Positions 1 through 8,145 of a DNA stretch of 64,000 nucleotides are shown one piece after another. Below the pieces are notes generated by a model. That model saw nothing but the letters and a program-made list of their open reading frames with translations, made no database searches and had not been told where the DNA came from. Position 1 is the first letter of the stretch. The number at the start of each line of letters is the position of its first letter. The position numbers and the translations under genes are program-made. This DNA is from RBG-16-34-14 sp963727535 (GTDB taxonomy: Bacteria > Bacteroidota > Ignavibacteria > Ignavibacteriales > Ignavibacteriaceae), in NCBI GenBank assembly GCA_963727535.1, contig CAVSGR010000006.1:682001-746000 (forward strand). Direction: 5' to 3'.

Positions 1-452
1 AAGGCTCGCTCGATTTTGTTTTAATGTTTATACCGATTGAACCTGCATTTAGTCTTGCTGTTCAATTTGGAGAAAATATTTATGTTGATGCCTTTGATAA
101 AGGCGTCGTAATTGTCAGTCCTACAACTTTACTTGCAACATTACGAACAATTGCCAATATCTGGAAACAGGAATACCAGAACCAGAATGTAATTGAGATT
201 GCTAAACAATCCGGAGCTTTGTATGATAAATTTGTTGGATTTGTTGAGGACATGATTTCAGTCGGTAACCGCATTGACCAGACTAAAACAGGCTATGTTG
301 ATGCGATGAAAAAATTGTCCGAAGGTTCGGGTAATCTTATTAAAAGAGCAGAGAAGATTAAATCTCTTGGAGCTAAAGCTACAAAATCACTCCCACAGAA
401 GTTACTTGATAGAGCAAATGACCATGAAGAAGAATCTCCGGAAGAAAATTAA
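1..452 (+). CDS. rmuC: RmuC-family DNA recombination protein, C-terminal part
   Basis: The reading frame is already open at the window edge and runs on to the stop at 452, so the start lies outside the window. The first codons in frame read GSLDFVLMFIPIEPAF, the conserved stretch of the RmuC nuclease-like core, followed by a helical tail rich in Lys and Glu. RmuC proteins are predicted PD-(D/E)XK-like nucleases that limit recombination between inverted repeats. The ATG at 24 is an internal Met, not the likely start. The acidic tail ends EEESPEEN. The family call is confident because the FVLMF.P.EPAF block is characteristic; the catalytic residues lie outside the window. Confidence 0.85.
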   Translation, partial: GSLDFVLMFIPIEPAFSLAVQFGENIYVDAFDKGVVIVSPTTLLATLRTIANIWKQEYQNQNVIEIAKQSGALYDKFVGFVEDMISVGNRIDQTKTGYVDAMKKLSEGSGNLIKRAEKIKSLGAKATKSLPQKLLDRANDHEEESPEEN

Positions 453-490
453 AATGATCTTTTCGGAAATAACGGACAATAATTATTTCT

Positions 491-601
491 GTCATTCTGA
501 GTCCCGAAGGGACGAAGAATCTGAAAAATTAATGAGACTCTTCGCTTCGCTCAGAGTGACAGTAAAAATGTCAGTCATCCTGAGCGAAGTCGAAGGATGA
601 C
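491..601. repeat. REP-like palindromic repeat cluster, copy A
   Basis: Three related palindromic units lie between rmuC and the acetyltransferase. The clearest is the direct unit at 574-601: arms GTCATCCT and AGGATGAC around the core GAGCGAAGTCGA. An inverted unit lies at 534-560 (it contains CTTCGCTCAGAGTGAC), and a diverged unit at 491-522 begins GTCATTCTGAG. The inverted-then-direct order with a 13-nt spacer matches the copies at 55234-55309 and 56162-56234. The plus-strand open frame at 367-600 runs through this repeat and is not considered a gene. The direct unit ends 12 bp before the next start codon. Confidence 0.85.
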
Positions 602-613
602 GAAGTTATTTCA

Positions 614-1045
614 ATGATTATTACCGAACCAATTTCCCCGAAAGATTTTGAGTTATACTACGATCTCCGCTGGAGAATGTTACGAAAACCATGGAACCAG
701 CCGAAGGGAAGCGAGAAAGATGAGCTTGAAGATAAATCGATTCACGCAATGGTTTGTAATGAAGACAGAATTCCAATTGGGGTTGGCAGAGCGCATTTTA
801 ATTCTGACGAAGAAGCACAGATAAGATACATGGCTGTTGAAGAAGAATGGCAGGGAAAAGGAATTGGCAAGATGATTCTTTCTTATCTTGAAGAAAAAAT
901 TAAAGAAAAAGGTGCAAAGAATATTATTTTGAATGCGCGTGATATTGCTATTAAATTCTATGAGAAAAACGGATATCACATTGTAAAAGAAGCACATACA
1001 CTTTTCGATGTAATTCCACATTACAGGATGAGAAAAATACTTTAA
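614..1045 (+). CDS. GNAT family N-acetyltransferase
   Basis: A 143-residue single-domain protein with the GNAT fold. The acetyl-CoA binding motif A is visible as QIRYMAVEEEWQGKGIGKMI around residues 76-95 (the Q/R-x-x-G-x-G/A signature is QGKGIG), followed by the helix LEEKIKEKGAK and the typical C-terminal ARDIAIKFYEKNGY strand-helix. The usual substrate of such stand-alone enzymes cannot be told from sequence. The ATG at 614 comes directly after palindromic repeat copy A, so no classical promoter can be placed between them. Length is normal for the family. Confidence 0.85.
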   Translation: MIITEPISPKDFELYYDLRWRMLRKPWNQPKGSEKDELEDKSIHAMVCNEDRIPIGVGRAHFNSDEEAQIRYMAVEEEWQGKGIGKMILSYLEEKIKEKGAKNIILNARDIAIKFYEKNGYHIVKEAHTLFDVIPHYRMRKIL

Positions 1046-1077
1046 GAATTAAAGAGACAAATAAAACAGAGGGTAAA

Positions 1078-1773
1078 ATGAAAATTGGAGTTTTGGGAAC
1101 CGGTGTTGTCGGTCAAACTATTGCGGAAAAACTAACTCAGTTAAATCACCAGGTTATGATTGGGACGCGTGATGTAAAAAATCTTTTAGCTAAAACTGAT
1201 CCGGATAATTTTGGCAGACCTGCATTTAGTGAATGGCACAAGAATAATAGTAATGTTGAGATTGGTACCTTTTCAGAAGCAGCAGCTTCGGGTGAATTAA
1301 TTGTAAATGCGACAAACGGAATGGGAACGATGCCTGCGTTAGAATTAGCTGGAAAGCAAAATCTTGCAAACAAAGTAATGCTCGATATTTCTAATCCTCT
1401 TGATTTTTCTAAAGGCATGCCGCCATCGCTTTTTATTTCAAATACAGATTCTTTAGCCGAACAAATTCAAAGAACATATCCTGAAGCAAAAGTTGTTAAG
1501 AGTTTGAATACAGTAACTGCTATGGTTATGGTAAATCCTTCTATAGTTCCGGGAGATCATAGCATTTTTATAAACGGCAATGATGCAGATGCAAAAGCCG
1601 ATGTTAAAAAGCTTCTTGTTTCTTTTGGGTGGCAAGAAAAAAATATTATTGATATTGGAGATATAACAGCCTCAAGAGGTATAGAACAAATACTTCCTCT
1701 TTGGGTAAGGTTAATGGGAATATTAAAAACTCCTCTTTTTAATTACAATATTGTTATTGCACCTCAGAAATAA
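1078..1773 (+). CDS. NAD(P)-binding protein of the F420-dependent NADP reductase-like family
   Basis: A 231-residue protein opening with a Rossmann dinucleotide motif, MKIGVLGTGVVGQTIAEKL (GxGxxG). The segment that follows (MIGTRD) and the LNTVTAMVMVNP block resemble NADPH-dependent F420 reductase-like oxidoreductases, which are annotated in many bacteria that lack F420. The natural substrate is therefore unknown and 'NADP-dependent oxidoreductase' is the safe reading. The start is supported by GAGGG upstream of ATG 1078. It follows the acetyltransferase by about 30 bp in the same direction and is convergent with the M48 protease gene. Confidence 0.75.
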   Translation: MKIGVLGTGVVGQTIAEKLTQLNHQVMIGTRDVKNLLAKTDPDNFGRPAFSEWHKNNSNVEIGTFSEAAASGELIVNATNGMGTMPALELAGKQNLANKVMLDISNPLDFSKGMPPSLFISNTDSLAEQIQRTYPEAKVVKSLNTVTAMVMVNPSIVPGDHSIFINGNDADAKADVKKLLVSFGWQEKNIIDIGDITASRGIEQILPLWVRLMGILKTPLFNYNIVIAPQK

Positions 1774-1789
1774 AGAGAAGCAATACTGA

Positions 1790-2590
1790 TTATTTTTTGT
1801 AATATTTCATTGCTTCGGGCAGCCAGTTTTTAATATCATCAATTCTTGTTTGATCGGACGGGTGGGTACTTAAAAATTCGGGAGGTTTGTCTCCTTTATT
1901 CATTTCAGCCATTCTTTGCCAGAAGTCAACAGCTTCGCCCGGATTATAGCCAGCCATTGCCATAAAAATTAATCCGAGATGATCAGCTTCACTTTCCTGT
2001 GTCCTGCTGTAGGCGAGAACGCCAATAGTTGAGCCTACTCCATATGCAGTAAGAAATAAGTCCTGTGTTAGCTGTGGTTTATCTTTTAAAGCGGCTGAAA
2101 GAGCGACTCCCCCAAGCTGCTGAATTAAACTCTGGCTCATTCTTTCATTTCCATGTTCAGCAATTGCGTGAGCTATTTCATGTCCAAGCACAACGGACAA
2201 ACCAATTTCATTTTTTGTTACAGGCAATATTCCTGTATAAACTACAACTTTGCCGCCCGGCATGCACCACGCATTAACCTGGTCATCCTGTACAAGATTA
2301 AATTCCCATTTATATCCATCGAGCCTGCTGCTCAAATTATTCTGTGCAAGATATTTTTCAACTGCGTGTTCAATGTTCGTTCCGACTTTTTTTACAAGTG
2401 CAGCATGCGCTGCATCGCTGCTAACTTTATTTTCAGTTAGAAACTGGTCATACTGTTGAGAACTGAGGGAAAGTATTTCACTGGAAGGAATAAGATTTAG
2501 CTGTGATCTTCCTGTTAAAGGGACTGTGCTGCAGGATAAAACTGAAAATGCAGTTATTATAGATAGAAATAAAACCTTAAGCTTTTTCAT
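1790..2590 (-). CDS. M48 family metallopeptidase, putative lipoprotein
   Basis: A 266-residue secreted protease. The ATG at 2590 is preferred because GGAGGA sits just upstream and it opens a classical lipoprotein signal (MKKLKVLFLSIITAFSVLSC, lipobox LSC at residues 18-20). A longer frame back to 2683 exists but adds an untypical leader. The zinc site is GHEIAHA (HExxH), followed by the conserved EADHLG glutamate motif. The layout matches the LoiP/YcaL-like periplasmic M48 proteases that help with outer-membrane protein quality control; that role is inferred from the family. It is convergent with the reductase-like gene, with 16 bp between stops. Confidence 0.88.
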   Translation of the reverse strand: MKKLKVLFLSIITAFSVLSCSTVPLTGRSQLNLIPSSEILSLSSQQYDQFLTENKVSSDAAHAALVKKVGTNIEHAVEKYLAQNNLSSRLDGYKWEFNLVQDDQVNAWCMPGGKVVVYTGILPVTKNEIGLSVVLGHEIAHAIAEHGNERMSQSLIQQLGGVALSAALKDKPQLTQDLFLTAYGVGSTIGVLAYSRTQESEADHLGLIFMAMAGYNPGEAVDFWQRMAEMNKGDKPPEFLSTHPSDQTRIDDIKNWLPEAMKYYKK

Positions 2591-2712
2591 TAATCCTCCG
2601 AATAAAAACTTTTTTTTATTAAAATACAGAATATCAGTAGAAAATGATTGACTTATTCTAAGTAAAATTTCGGTGGGATTCAAATATCTTTTAAGGCAAA
2701 GATTAAAAGAAA

Positions 2713-2741
2713 TAACCTGCCCTGGAAAACAAGACAGGTTT
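2713..2741 (-). terminator. Probable rho-independent terminator after the OmpA-like gene
   Basis: Inverted arms AACCTGCC and GACAGGTT (one mismatch) form a hairpin directly after the minus-strand stop at 2747. On the minus strand the hairpin is followed by ATTTCTTTT, a T-rich but imperfect tract. Confidence 0.5.
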
Positions 2742-2746
2742 AATAA

Positions 2747-3724
2747 TTACTTTGCCACCAATTCAACTCTCCGGTTAAGTTTTCTTCCATCTTCAGATTC
2801 ATTAGTTGAAACCGGAGCAAGTGGTCCGACTCCATCGGGACTTAACCGGGTTGAACTTACTCCGTACTTTGTTGTAAGCTTCTTTACAACAGCTGCTGCT
2901 CTTCGTTTTGAAAGGTCAACATTATAATCGAATTTACCTTTGTTATCCGTATGACCAACAACATAAAGATTCAGCTTCGTATCTTTTTTAAGAAGATTTG
3001 CAATTTCATTTAATGTCGGTTCGGAATCGGGTTTCACTTCGGCTTTATCAAAATCAAAGAATATTCCGTACAAAGCGATCTTACCGTCCGCTTTTATTCC
3101 TTTAAGCATTTCATCGGCATTTATCTTTATAAGATCATCTTCCATTTTTGTTTCTTCTATGATATCGATCATATAAATCTTCTTCTTATCGCTGTATTCT
3201 TTGCCTGCAACAACTACGTAAGCTGTTCCTGAAGGTTTCGACAATTTACCTGTAATCAAACATGTTCCTCCCGAAGTAGCAGAACCGGCACCCATAAGTA
3301 TGTTTGCACTTGTCGGATAGTTATTCTTTGCATAAAAGGTCCCTAACCAGGAGCCGCCTCCAACATCGTTTTTAACATTCCTGTCTTTAAATAAACCTTT
3401 GGCAAGAACTTCAAATCCTGCTTTCTCCATTGCATTCCGGTAGTTTATAAAGATTTGTGTTATGCTTGTATTGTCTTCAAGCTCATAATAAATTCTTGTG
3501 AATTTTCCTTCAACTTCAAGCCAGTCGCTAATTGTTTTGTATCCGGTCACAGGTCCAGTAGCAATTGAATAAGTTGAATAATCCTGCTCATCATAATAAG
3601 CGATATGAGAACCTGGATACCTGCTTATTAAAAGATGATCTTTGCTTCCTTCTATGTCAGTTTGAGCAAATGATGAAATGATTGCAAAAGTAACAAGCAA
3701 AAAGGTTTTTAATACTTTTTTCAT
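2747..3724 (-). CDS. OmpA family protein with C-terminal peptidoglycan-binding domain
   Basis: A 325-residue envelope protein with a signal peptide (MKKVLKTFLLVTFAIISSFAQ). The first ~200 residues are a family-specific region also seen in other Bacteroidota OmpA-like proteins that begin with a DxxxSKDH-type segment. The C-terminal ~110 residues are an OmpA/MotB domain: GIFFDFDKAEVKPDS, VGHTDNKG, LSKRRAAAV and the closing GRKLNRRVELV. Its role is to tie the outer membrane to peptidoglycan. The gene has its own hairpin terminator and lies downstream of the T9SS cargo gene on the same strand. Confidence 0.85.
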   Translation of the reverse strand: MKKVLKTFLLVTFAIISSFAQTDIEGSKDHLLISRYPGSHIAYYDEQDYSTYSIATGPVTGYKTISDWLEVEGKFTRIYYELEDNTSITQIFINYRNAMEKAGFEVLAKGLFKDRNVKNDVGGGSWLGTFYAKNNYPTSANILMGAGSATSGGTCLITGKLSKPSGTAYVVVAGKEYSDKKKIYMIDIIEETKMEDDLIKINADEMLKGIKADGKIALYGIFFDFDKAEVKPDSEPTLNEIANLLKKDTKLNLYVVGHTDNKGKFDYNVDLSKRRAAAVVKKLTTKYGVSSTRLSPDGVGPLAPVSTNESEDGRKLNRRVELVAK

Positions 3725-3759
3725 GATTTTTATCTTTCTGTAATAAATTTATATTCACA

Positions 3760-3801
3760 AAAAAGATCCCGGATAAATCAAGGAGATTGATTTTCCGGGA
3801 T
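3760..3801 (-). terminator. Strong rho-independent terminator after the T9SS cargo gene
   Basis: Arms ATCCCGG (3766-3772) and CCGGGAT (3795-3801) enclose an inner perfect pair AAATCA/TGATTT. On the minus strand the hairpin is followed by CTTTTTTG, the classical arrangement for the gene ending at 3812. Confidence 0.8.
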
Positions 3802-3811
3802 GACAAGAATG

Positions 3812-4711
3812 TCATTTCATTAAAATCATTTTACGGGATAATATAATATTTTTTGTTTTTAGAACATAAATATAAACGCCGCTGGTCATTTCAGATGCAT
3901 TCCAGTCCGTTTTGTAAGTGCCGGCAGAAAGTTTTTCGTTTACTAAAGTAGCAACTTCTTCTCCCTGGATATTAAATACTTTAAGATTAACTAAAGATTC
4001 TTCCGGTAAATTGAAATTAATGTTTGTTGCAGGGTTAAACGGATTTGGATAATTCTGCTCAAGAGAAAAACCGGCTGGGATATTGTTATCTTCTTTTGTA
4101 ATACCAGTTGTACCTTCGAAAGCAAGATCATCTACAAGAAAATATGTTCCATAAACAGATCCAAAATCCGAAGTTTCCAATTTTATTGAAATAGTGATTG
4201 ATGCTTTGGTAGCAGGATTACCGCTACCATCTGAATAATCGAGCGGAACTGCAAAACTCTGCCAAGAAGATATTGTTTCTGAGACCAGGTCTACTTCACC
4301 TTGAGCAACTGTGTTATTTTCATTATCATATAGAGTAACTAAAAAAGATGGTCCTAAATTCAAACCTGTATTTGTGGGATAGTATTGATAAAAGCCTGAC
4401 ATTGAGGAATAGTTTTGACTTACAGGTATTGTTGCGCCAGGTGTGTTGCCAACATAAATTAGTGGTATTGCAGGAACTGATGGAGCGGGGGGAAAAGAAT
4501 ATTCAATTATCTCTGCTCTAAGTGAGGAAGATCCTGAATGAGCAGTTGAAGAGGGTGTAACGTTATTATACAATTGATTATTAACTACTAACCAGTCAAC
4601 AGGATTATTACCGCTCCAATTTTCAAATCCTGCATTGGGTATTTCCTGGCTTTGAATAAAAGTAGAAAAGGAAAAGCAAACAACAATAAAAATGTAGATT
4701 GTGTTCTTCAT
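3812..4711 (-). CDS. Secreted protein with type IX secretion C-terminal sorting domain
   Basis: A 299-residue protein with a signal peptide (MKNTIYIFIVVCFSFSTFIQSQ). The middle region (NAGFENWSGNNPVDW onward, ending near FLVDDLAFEG) looks like the carbohydrate-binding/jelly-roll module often found in Bacteroidota surface proteins. The last ~85 residues are a type A sorting domain: LEQNYPNPFNPATNINF, then VFNIQGEEVATLVNE, and the terminal SRKMILMK. The protein is therefore predicted to cross the outer membrane by T9SS and stay at the surface. The function of the jelly-roll-like module is unknown. A near-perfect palindrome lies about 80-95 bp upstream of the start. Confidence 0.85.
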   Translation of the reverse strand: MKNTIYIFIVVCFSFSTFIQSQEIPNAGFENWSGNNPVDWLVVNNQLYNNVTPSSTAHSGSSSLRAEIIEYSFPPAPSVPAIPLIYVGNTPGATIPVSQNYSSMSGFYQYYPTNTGLNLGPSFLVTLYDNENNTVAQGEVDLVSETISSWQSFAVPLDYSDGSGNPATKASITISIKLETSDFGSVYGTYFLVDDLAFEGTTGITKEDNNIPAGFSLEQNYPNPFNPATNINFNLPEESLVNLKVFNIQGEEVATLVNEKLSAGTYKTDWNASEMTSGVYIYVLKTKNIILSRKMILMK

Positions 4712-4787
4712 TAATAAGGCTCCTTATTGATAGTAGTCTTTAGTGATTTACCTTGATACACAATCTAATTTGATAAGTGCCAGACGG

Positions 4788-4806
4788 CAATTACCCATAT
4801 GAGGTA
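4788..4806. promoter_or_regulatory. Operator-like palindrome, copy 1
   Basis: The 19-mer CAATTACCCATATGAGGTA occurs here and again, identical, at 5549-5567. In this copy the palindrome extends to arms AATTACC and GGTAATT (7 bp each) around a 7-nt spacer. It lies 77-95 bp upstream of the T9SS cargo gene and just beyond the stop of the regulator gene. The symmetry and duplication suggest a binding site for a dimeric regulator; the neighbouring NarL-type regulator is the natural candidate, by inference only. Confidence 0.5.
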
Positions 4807-4861
4807 ATTTGATTTTCCAGCTTTGTAAAAAATTAAAGATTTGAATTTTGAGATTTGAAAT

Positions 4862-5497
4862 TCAAACAAGCCTGTCTTTTATGGCTTTATTAACGGCTTC
4901 CCCGCGTGAGCTAACCTGCAGTTTTTTGTAAATGCTTTTGATGTGTGCACGTACGGTATGCCCGCTTATAAATAATGAATCCGCTATTGCTTTGTAATTA
5001 TCCCCGTTACAAAGCATATCGAGTATTTCTGTTTCTCGTTTAGAGAGAGGTGATTCTGAATTAGGTCGAAAGGAGGAAATAATTTTTCTTGCAATGCTTG
5101 GTGACATTGGTGAGCCGCCTTCTCTGACTTCTTTTATGGCAGTTAATAATGTTGCCGGAGATGTGTCTTTGAGTAAGTAGCCAGTTGCTCCTGCGCAAAG
5201 TGATTTAAAAACCGAATCATTATCCTCCTGAATTGTAAGCATAATAAAATCTGATCCGGGAAGCTTATCTCTTAAAATCCTTACACCTTCTATACCCGAC
5301 ATTTGCGGCAAATGAATATCCATCAATATAACGTCTGTTGGACTTTTTGATATGGATTCAATGGCGGTTTCACAATCGTTGTAAGTTTGTTTGCAGGCAT
5401 AACCGGGCGAGCGATCAATTATTAAAGAGAGCATTTGTCTTATTTCTTCATCGTCTTCAACAATCGAAACAGTTATTTCTTGTTTTTCTTCAGCCAT
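4862..5497 (-). CDS. NarL/FixJ-type response regulator
   Basis: A 211-residue two-domain regulator. The receiver carries the acidic pair VEDDEE, the phospho-acceptor Asp at about residue 60 (VILMDIHLP) and the conserved Lys in GYLLKDTSP. A LuxR-type helix-turn-helix follows (LSKRETEILDML, then YKAIADSLFISGHTVRAHI). The ATG at 5497 is preferred; a longer TTG frame to 5551 overlaps the kinase stop and adds a hydrophobic leader not normal for this family. It directly follows the sensor kinase gene and is surely its partner. Two copies of a 19-bp palindrome flank the gene, one 52-70 bp upstream of this start. Confidence 0.9.
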   Translation of the reverse strand: MAEEKQEITVSIVEDDEEIRQMLSLIIDRSPGYACKQTYNDCETAIESISKSPTDVILMDIHLPQMSGIEGVRILRDKLPGSDFIMLTIQEDNDSVFKSLCAGATGYLLKDTSPATLLTAIKEVREGGSPMSPSIARKIISSFRPNSESPLSKRETEILDMLCNGDNYKAIADSLFISGHTVRAHIKSIYKKLQVSSRGEAVNKAIKDRLV

Positions 5498-5547
5498 TTT
5501 TAATTGTTCTTTTTCGGTTACTAAAAATGTAAATAAACAATATGTTA

Positions 5548-8145
5548 TCAATTACCCATATGAGGTATATTGCCTTTCAAAGTGATTTTTGTTCCCTCTT
5601 CGGAATTAGTATTTAAGTTGAAAGTGAAGTTTATTTTTTCTGCTCTTTCTCTCATATTACTTAATCCATAACCCTTTGATTTTTCATCAGCGTTAAATCC
5701 TTTTCCATCGTCTTTTAGTGTTAATTCCATAAATTTATTACTGGTAGAAATTATCAGTTCCACATTTTTTGCTCCAGAATATTTCAGACAGTTATTCATA
5801 GCTTCTTTACAGATTAGCACCAAAGCTCTTCTTTCATCCATAGTAAGAATGATATTATTCATTTCATCAGTTAAACCTTTTACATTAAAATGAATTTCAG
5901 AATAATCGAACATTGAACTTCCAAAATCTTTTAAGCGGCTGATAGAATCATATAAGGAATCTTTAGCAGGATCGAGTACCCAAATAAAATCCCGCATGCC
6001 GGATGAAATCTCTTTTGTATTCTCTTCAATCTTGTAAAGATATTCCTTCAAAGATGGATTACTTTCTGCTTCGGCTTTTGCCAGTTCTGTAAAGAGAGAT
6101 ATCTTTGTTAACTTATTCCCCGCTTCATCGTGAAAATCGGCAGAACTTTTCTTTCTTACTTCTTCTCTTTCTTCTAATTTAGCTTTTTCAATTTTTGCTT
6201 CTGTTTCAATTTCTTTTCTTGCTTTATTTATTCTGAATCTTATAAAAAGGAATACAGCTAGCGAAAAAATTCCACTGTAAAAAAGATAAGCATACCAGCT
6301 TAGCCAGGGAGGTGGCAAAATGAAAAGTTTTATTGCGGCTCCTTTTTCATTCCAGATTCCATCATTGTTGGAAGCTTTAACGCGAAAAGTATATTCACCC
6401 GGATCGAGATTTGTATAGGTCACTGATCTTCGACCGCCTGCATTAATCCAGTCGTGGTCAAATCCTTCCATCATATAAGCGTACTGATTTTTTTCAGATA
6501 AGATGTAATTCAATGCTGCAAACTCAAAAGTCATTACATTCTGATTATATGAGAGTTCAATTTCTTCCGTCATATAAATTGATTTCTCAAGAAAAAAGTC
6601 ATCATCATTCGTTTGATTTTTTAATAGAACTGATTCATTAAATAATTTAAAATCAATAAAGCAAACAGGGGGGACATAATTATTTGATTTTATACTGTCG
6701 GGATGGAAAATATTTAATCCGCCGATACCACCGAAATACATTTCTCCTTTTTTATTTTTGAAAAAAGAATTCTGATTAAACTCATTGTTCTGCAATCCGT
6801 CTTTCATATCAAAAACTTTTACAGCTTTACCGGATGAAGGATCAAATTTTGCCAGACCTTTATTTGTGCTGAGCCATAAAAAACCACTGTCATCCTCAAG
6901 TATTCCATAAATTACTTCGTTGGGCAAACCGTCTTCTTTTCCGTAATGAGTAAATGACAATATTGATGAAGAGTCTTTAAGTTTTTCAAACATACGTTCT
7001 TCAATAGGCGTATCCATCCTGTTCAAACCTGTTGATGTGCCAATCCATAATTGATTTTTGCTATCTTCAAATATTGTAAGAATTATATCATTGCTTAAGC
7101 TGTTCGCTTTATTATCATCGTGTTTGATATAGAGGAATTTTTCTTTCTTTCTATCGATAAGATTTAACCCGCCGGTGGGCGTTCCTATCCAGAAATTTTC
7201 TTTACTGTCTTCATAAATGCAATAAGTATATGTGTGTGACGGTCCTGAGCCATCTGTTGCCGGCGGATATGATTTTATTTTGTTGCTTTGTGGATCGATA
7301 CGAACTAAACCGCTTCCCCCGGTTCCGGTCCAGATATATCCTTGTTTATCTTCGTAAATAGTCTGAACACGGCTTGAACCAAGTTTTGGATCGTAAGCTT
7401 TTATTCTTTTAAAAGAAATATTTTTTATTCCGGCAATCTTATCATAATTAAATTTATGTATTATGCCGCTGCCCCGTGTTCCAACCCAGATATTTTCTTT
7501 ACTGTCTTCGTAAAGTGAAAGAATATAGTTAGAACTCAACGAATTGGTTCTACCGGGAATATTTCTGAATATAATATTTTCATTTGTGGAACGATTATAT
7601 GCGTTTAAACCGTTAGGAGTTCCTATCCATGTAATTCCTTTCGAGTCTTCGAGAATGGGTCCTACACTCATCTGGCTCAGACTATTTTTTTTATCAGGGT
7701 CATGCCGAACTAATACAAAGTCTTCTTTCATCTTATTGATTTTATTTATTCCTCCATATGTACCTATCCAGATAATTCCTTCTCTTGATTTATAAAGTGA
7801 AACCACGTTGTTGTGAGTTAAACTATTTAGTTTTTCAGGATTGTGTACAAAGCGGGAAACTGATTTAAGATTTTTATCATAAACTATCAAACTATTACTG
7901 GTTCCTATCAAGTAATAATTGTTGTCAATTAGTAAATGATTAAAAGTGACTTTCTTACCTTCAAAAACATTAGGAACCGGTACTATGGAAGAACTGTTGG
8001 AGTTAAGGTCAATGCTGACTAAGCCTGCACGGCAGCATATAAATAAATTATTATTATCTAAAACTAAATCGTTAATAAAGCCAAATTTTAATTTGCTGTT
8101 TTCAGGATAAGAAGAAAAATATTTAATCTCTTCTGTACTTAATGT
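5548..8145 (-). CDS. Beta-propeller sensor histidine kinase, C-terminal frame of a frameshifted gene
   Basis: This open frame continues the gene that starts at 8728; it is open back to 8145, although the first usable start inside it is a TTG at 7911. It contains the rest of the Reg_prop propeller (repeated W-I/V-G-T and SL(S/T)xxxVxxLYE elements), a Y_Y_Y domain ending in LDPGEYTFRVKASNNDG, one membrane segment (WLSWYAYLFYSGIFSLAVFL), a coiled linker, and a HisKA_3 dimerisation domain with the phospho-acceptor in FHDEAGNKL. The HATPase domain follows (KEAMNNCLKYSGA, LKDDGKGF, GYGLSNMRERA). The layout is the one-membrane-pass kinase seen in hybrid two-component families, here with the regulator on a separate gene. 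The kinase stop overlaps the second copy of the 19-bp palindrome. Confidence 0.85.
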   Translation of the reverse strand, partial: TLSTEEIKYFSSYPENSKLKFGFINDLVLDNNNLFICCRAGLVSIDLNSNSSSIVPVPNVFEGKKVTFNHLLIDNNYYLIGTSNSLIVYDKNLKSVSRFVHNPEKLNSLTHNNVVSLYKSREGIIWIGTYGGINKINKMKEDFVLVRHDPDKKNSLSQMSVGPILEDSKGITWIGTPNGLNAYNRSTNENIIFRNIPGRTNSLSSNYILSLYEDSKENIWVGTRGSGIIHKFNYDKIAGIKNISFKRIKAYDPKLGSSRVQTIYEDKQGYIWTGTGGSGLVRIDPQSNKIKSYPPATDGSGPSHTYTYCIYEDSKENFWIGTPTGGLNLIDRKKEKFLYIKHDDNKANSLSNDIILTIFEDSKNQLWIGTSTGLNRMDTPIEERMFEKLKDSSSILSFTHYGKEDGLPNEVIYGILEDDSGFLWLSTNKGLAKFDPSSGKAVKVFDMKDGLQNNEFNQNSFFKNKKGEMYFGGIGGLNIFHPDSIKSNNYVPPVCFIDFKLFNESVLLKNQTNDDDFFLEKSIYMTEEIELSYNQNVMTFEFAALNYILSEKNQYAYMMEGFDHDWINAGGRRSVTYTNLDPGEYTFRVKASNNDGIWNEKGAAIKLFILPPPWLSWYAYLFYSGIFSLAVFLFIRFRINKARKEIETEAKIEKAKLEEREEVRKKSSADFHDEAGNKLTKISLFTELAKAEAESNPSLKEYLYKIEENTKEISSGMRDFIWVLDPAKDSLYDSISRLKDFGSSMFDYSEIHFNVKGLTDEMNNIILTMDERRALVLICKEAMNNCLKYSGAKNVELIISTSNKFMELTLKDDGKGFNADEKSKGYGLSNMRERAEKINFTFNLNTNSEEGTKITLKGNIPHMGN
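5549..5567. promoter_or_regulatory. Operator-like palindrome, copy 2
   Basis: This is an exact second copy of CAATTACCCATATGAGGTA. Here the symmetric arms shrink to TACC and GGTA around the same 7-nt spacer. It covers the last codons of the kinase (PHMGN and stop) and lies 52-70 bp upstream of the regulator start at 5497, where it could serve an internal promoter. Confidence 0.45.

Noticed and set aside
367..600. Plus-strand open frame after rmuC
   Set aside because: It runs through palindromic repeat copy A and overlaps rmuC; its translated text matches the repeat (SRRDEE and similar), not a protein.
1777..1816. Inverted repeat GAAGCAAT/ATTGCTTC between convergent genes
   Set aside because: The arms are 8 bp with a 24-nt loop that includes the last codons of the protease gene; too weak to call a terminator.
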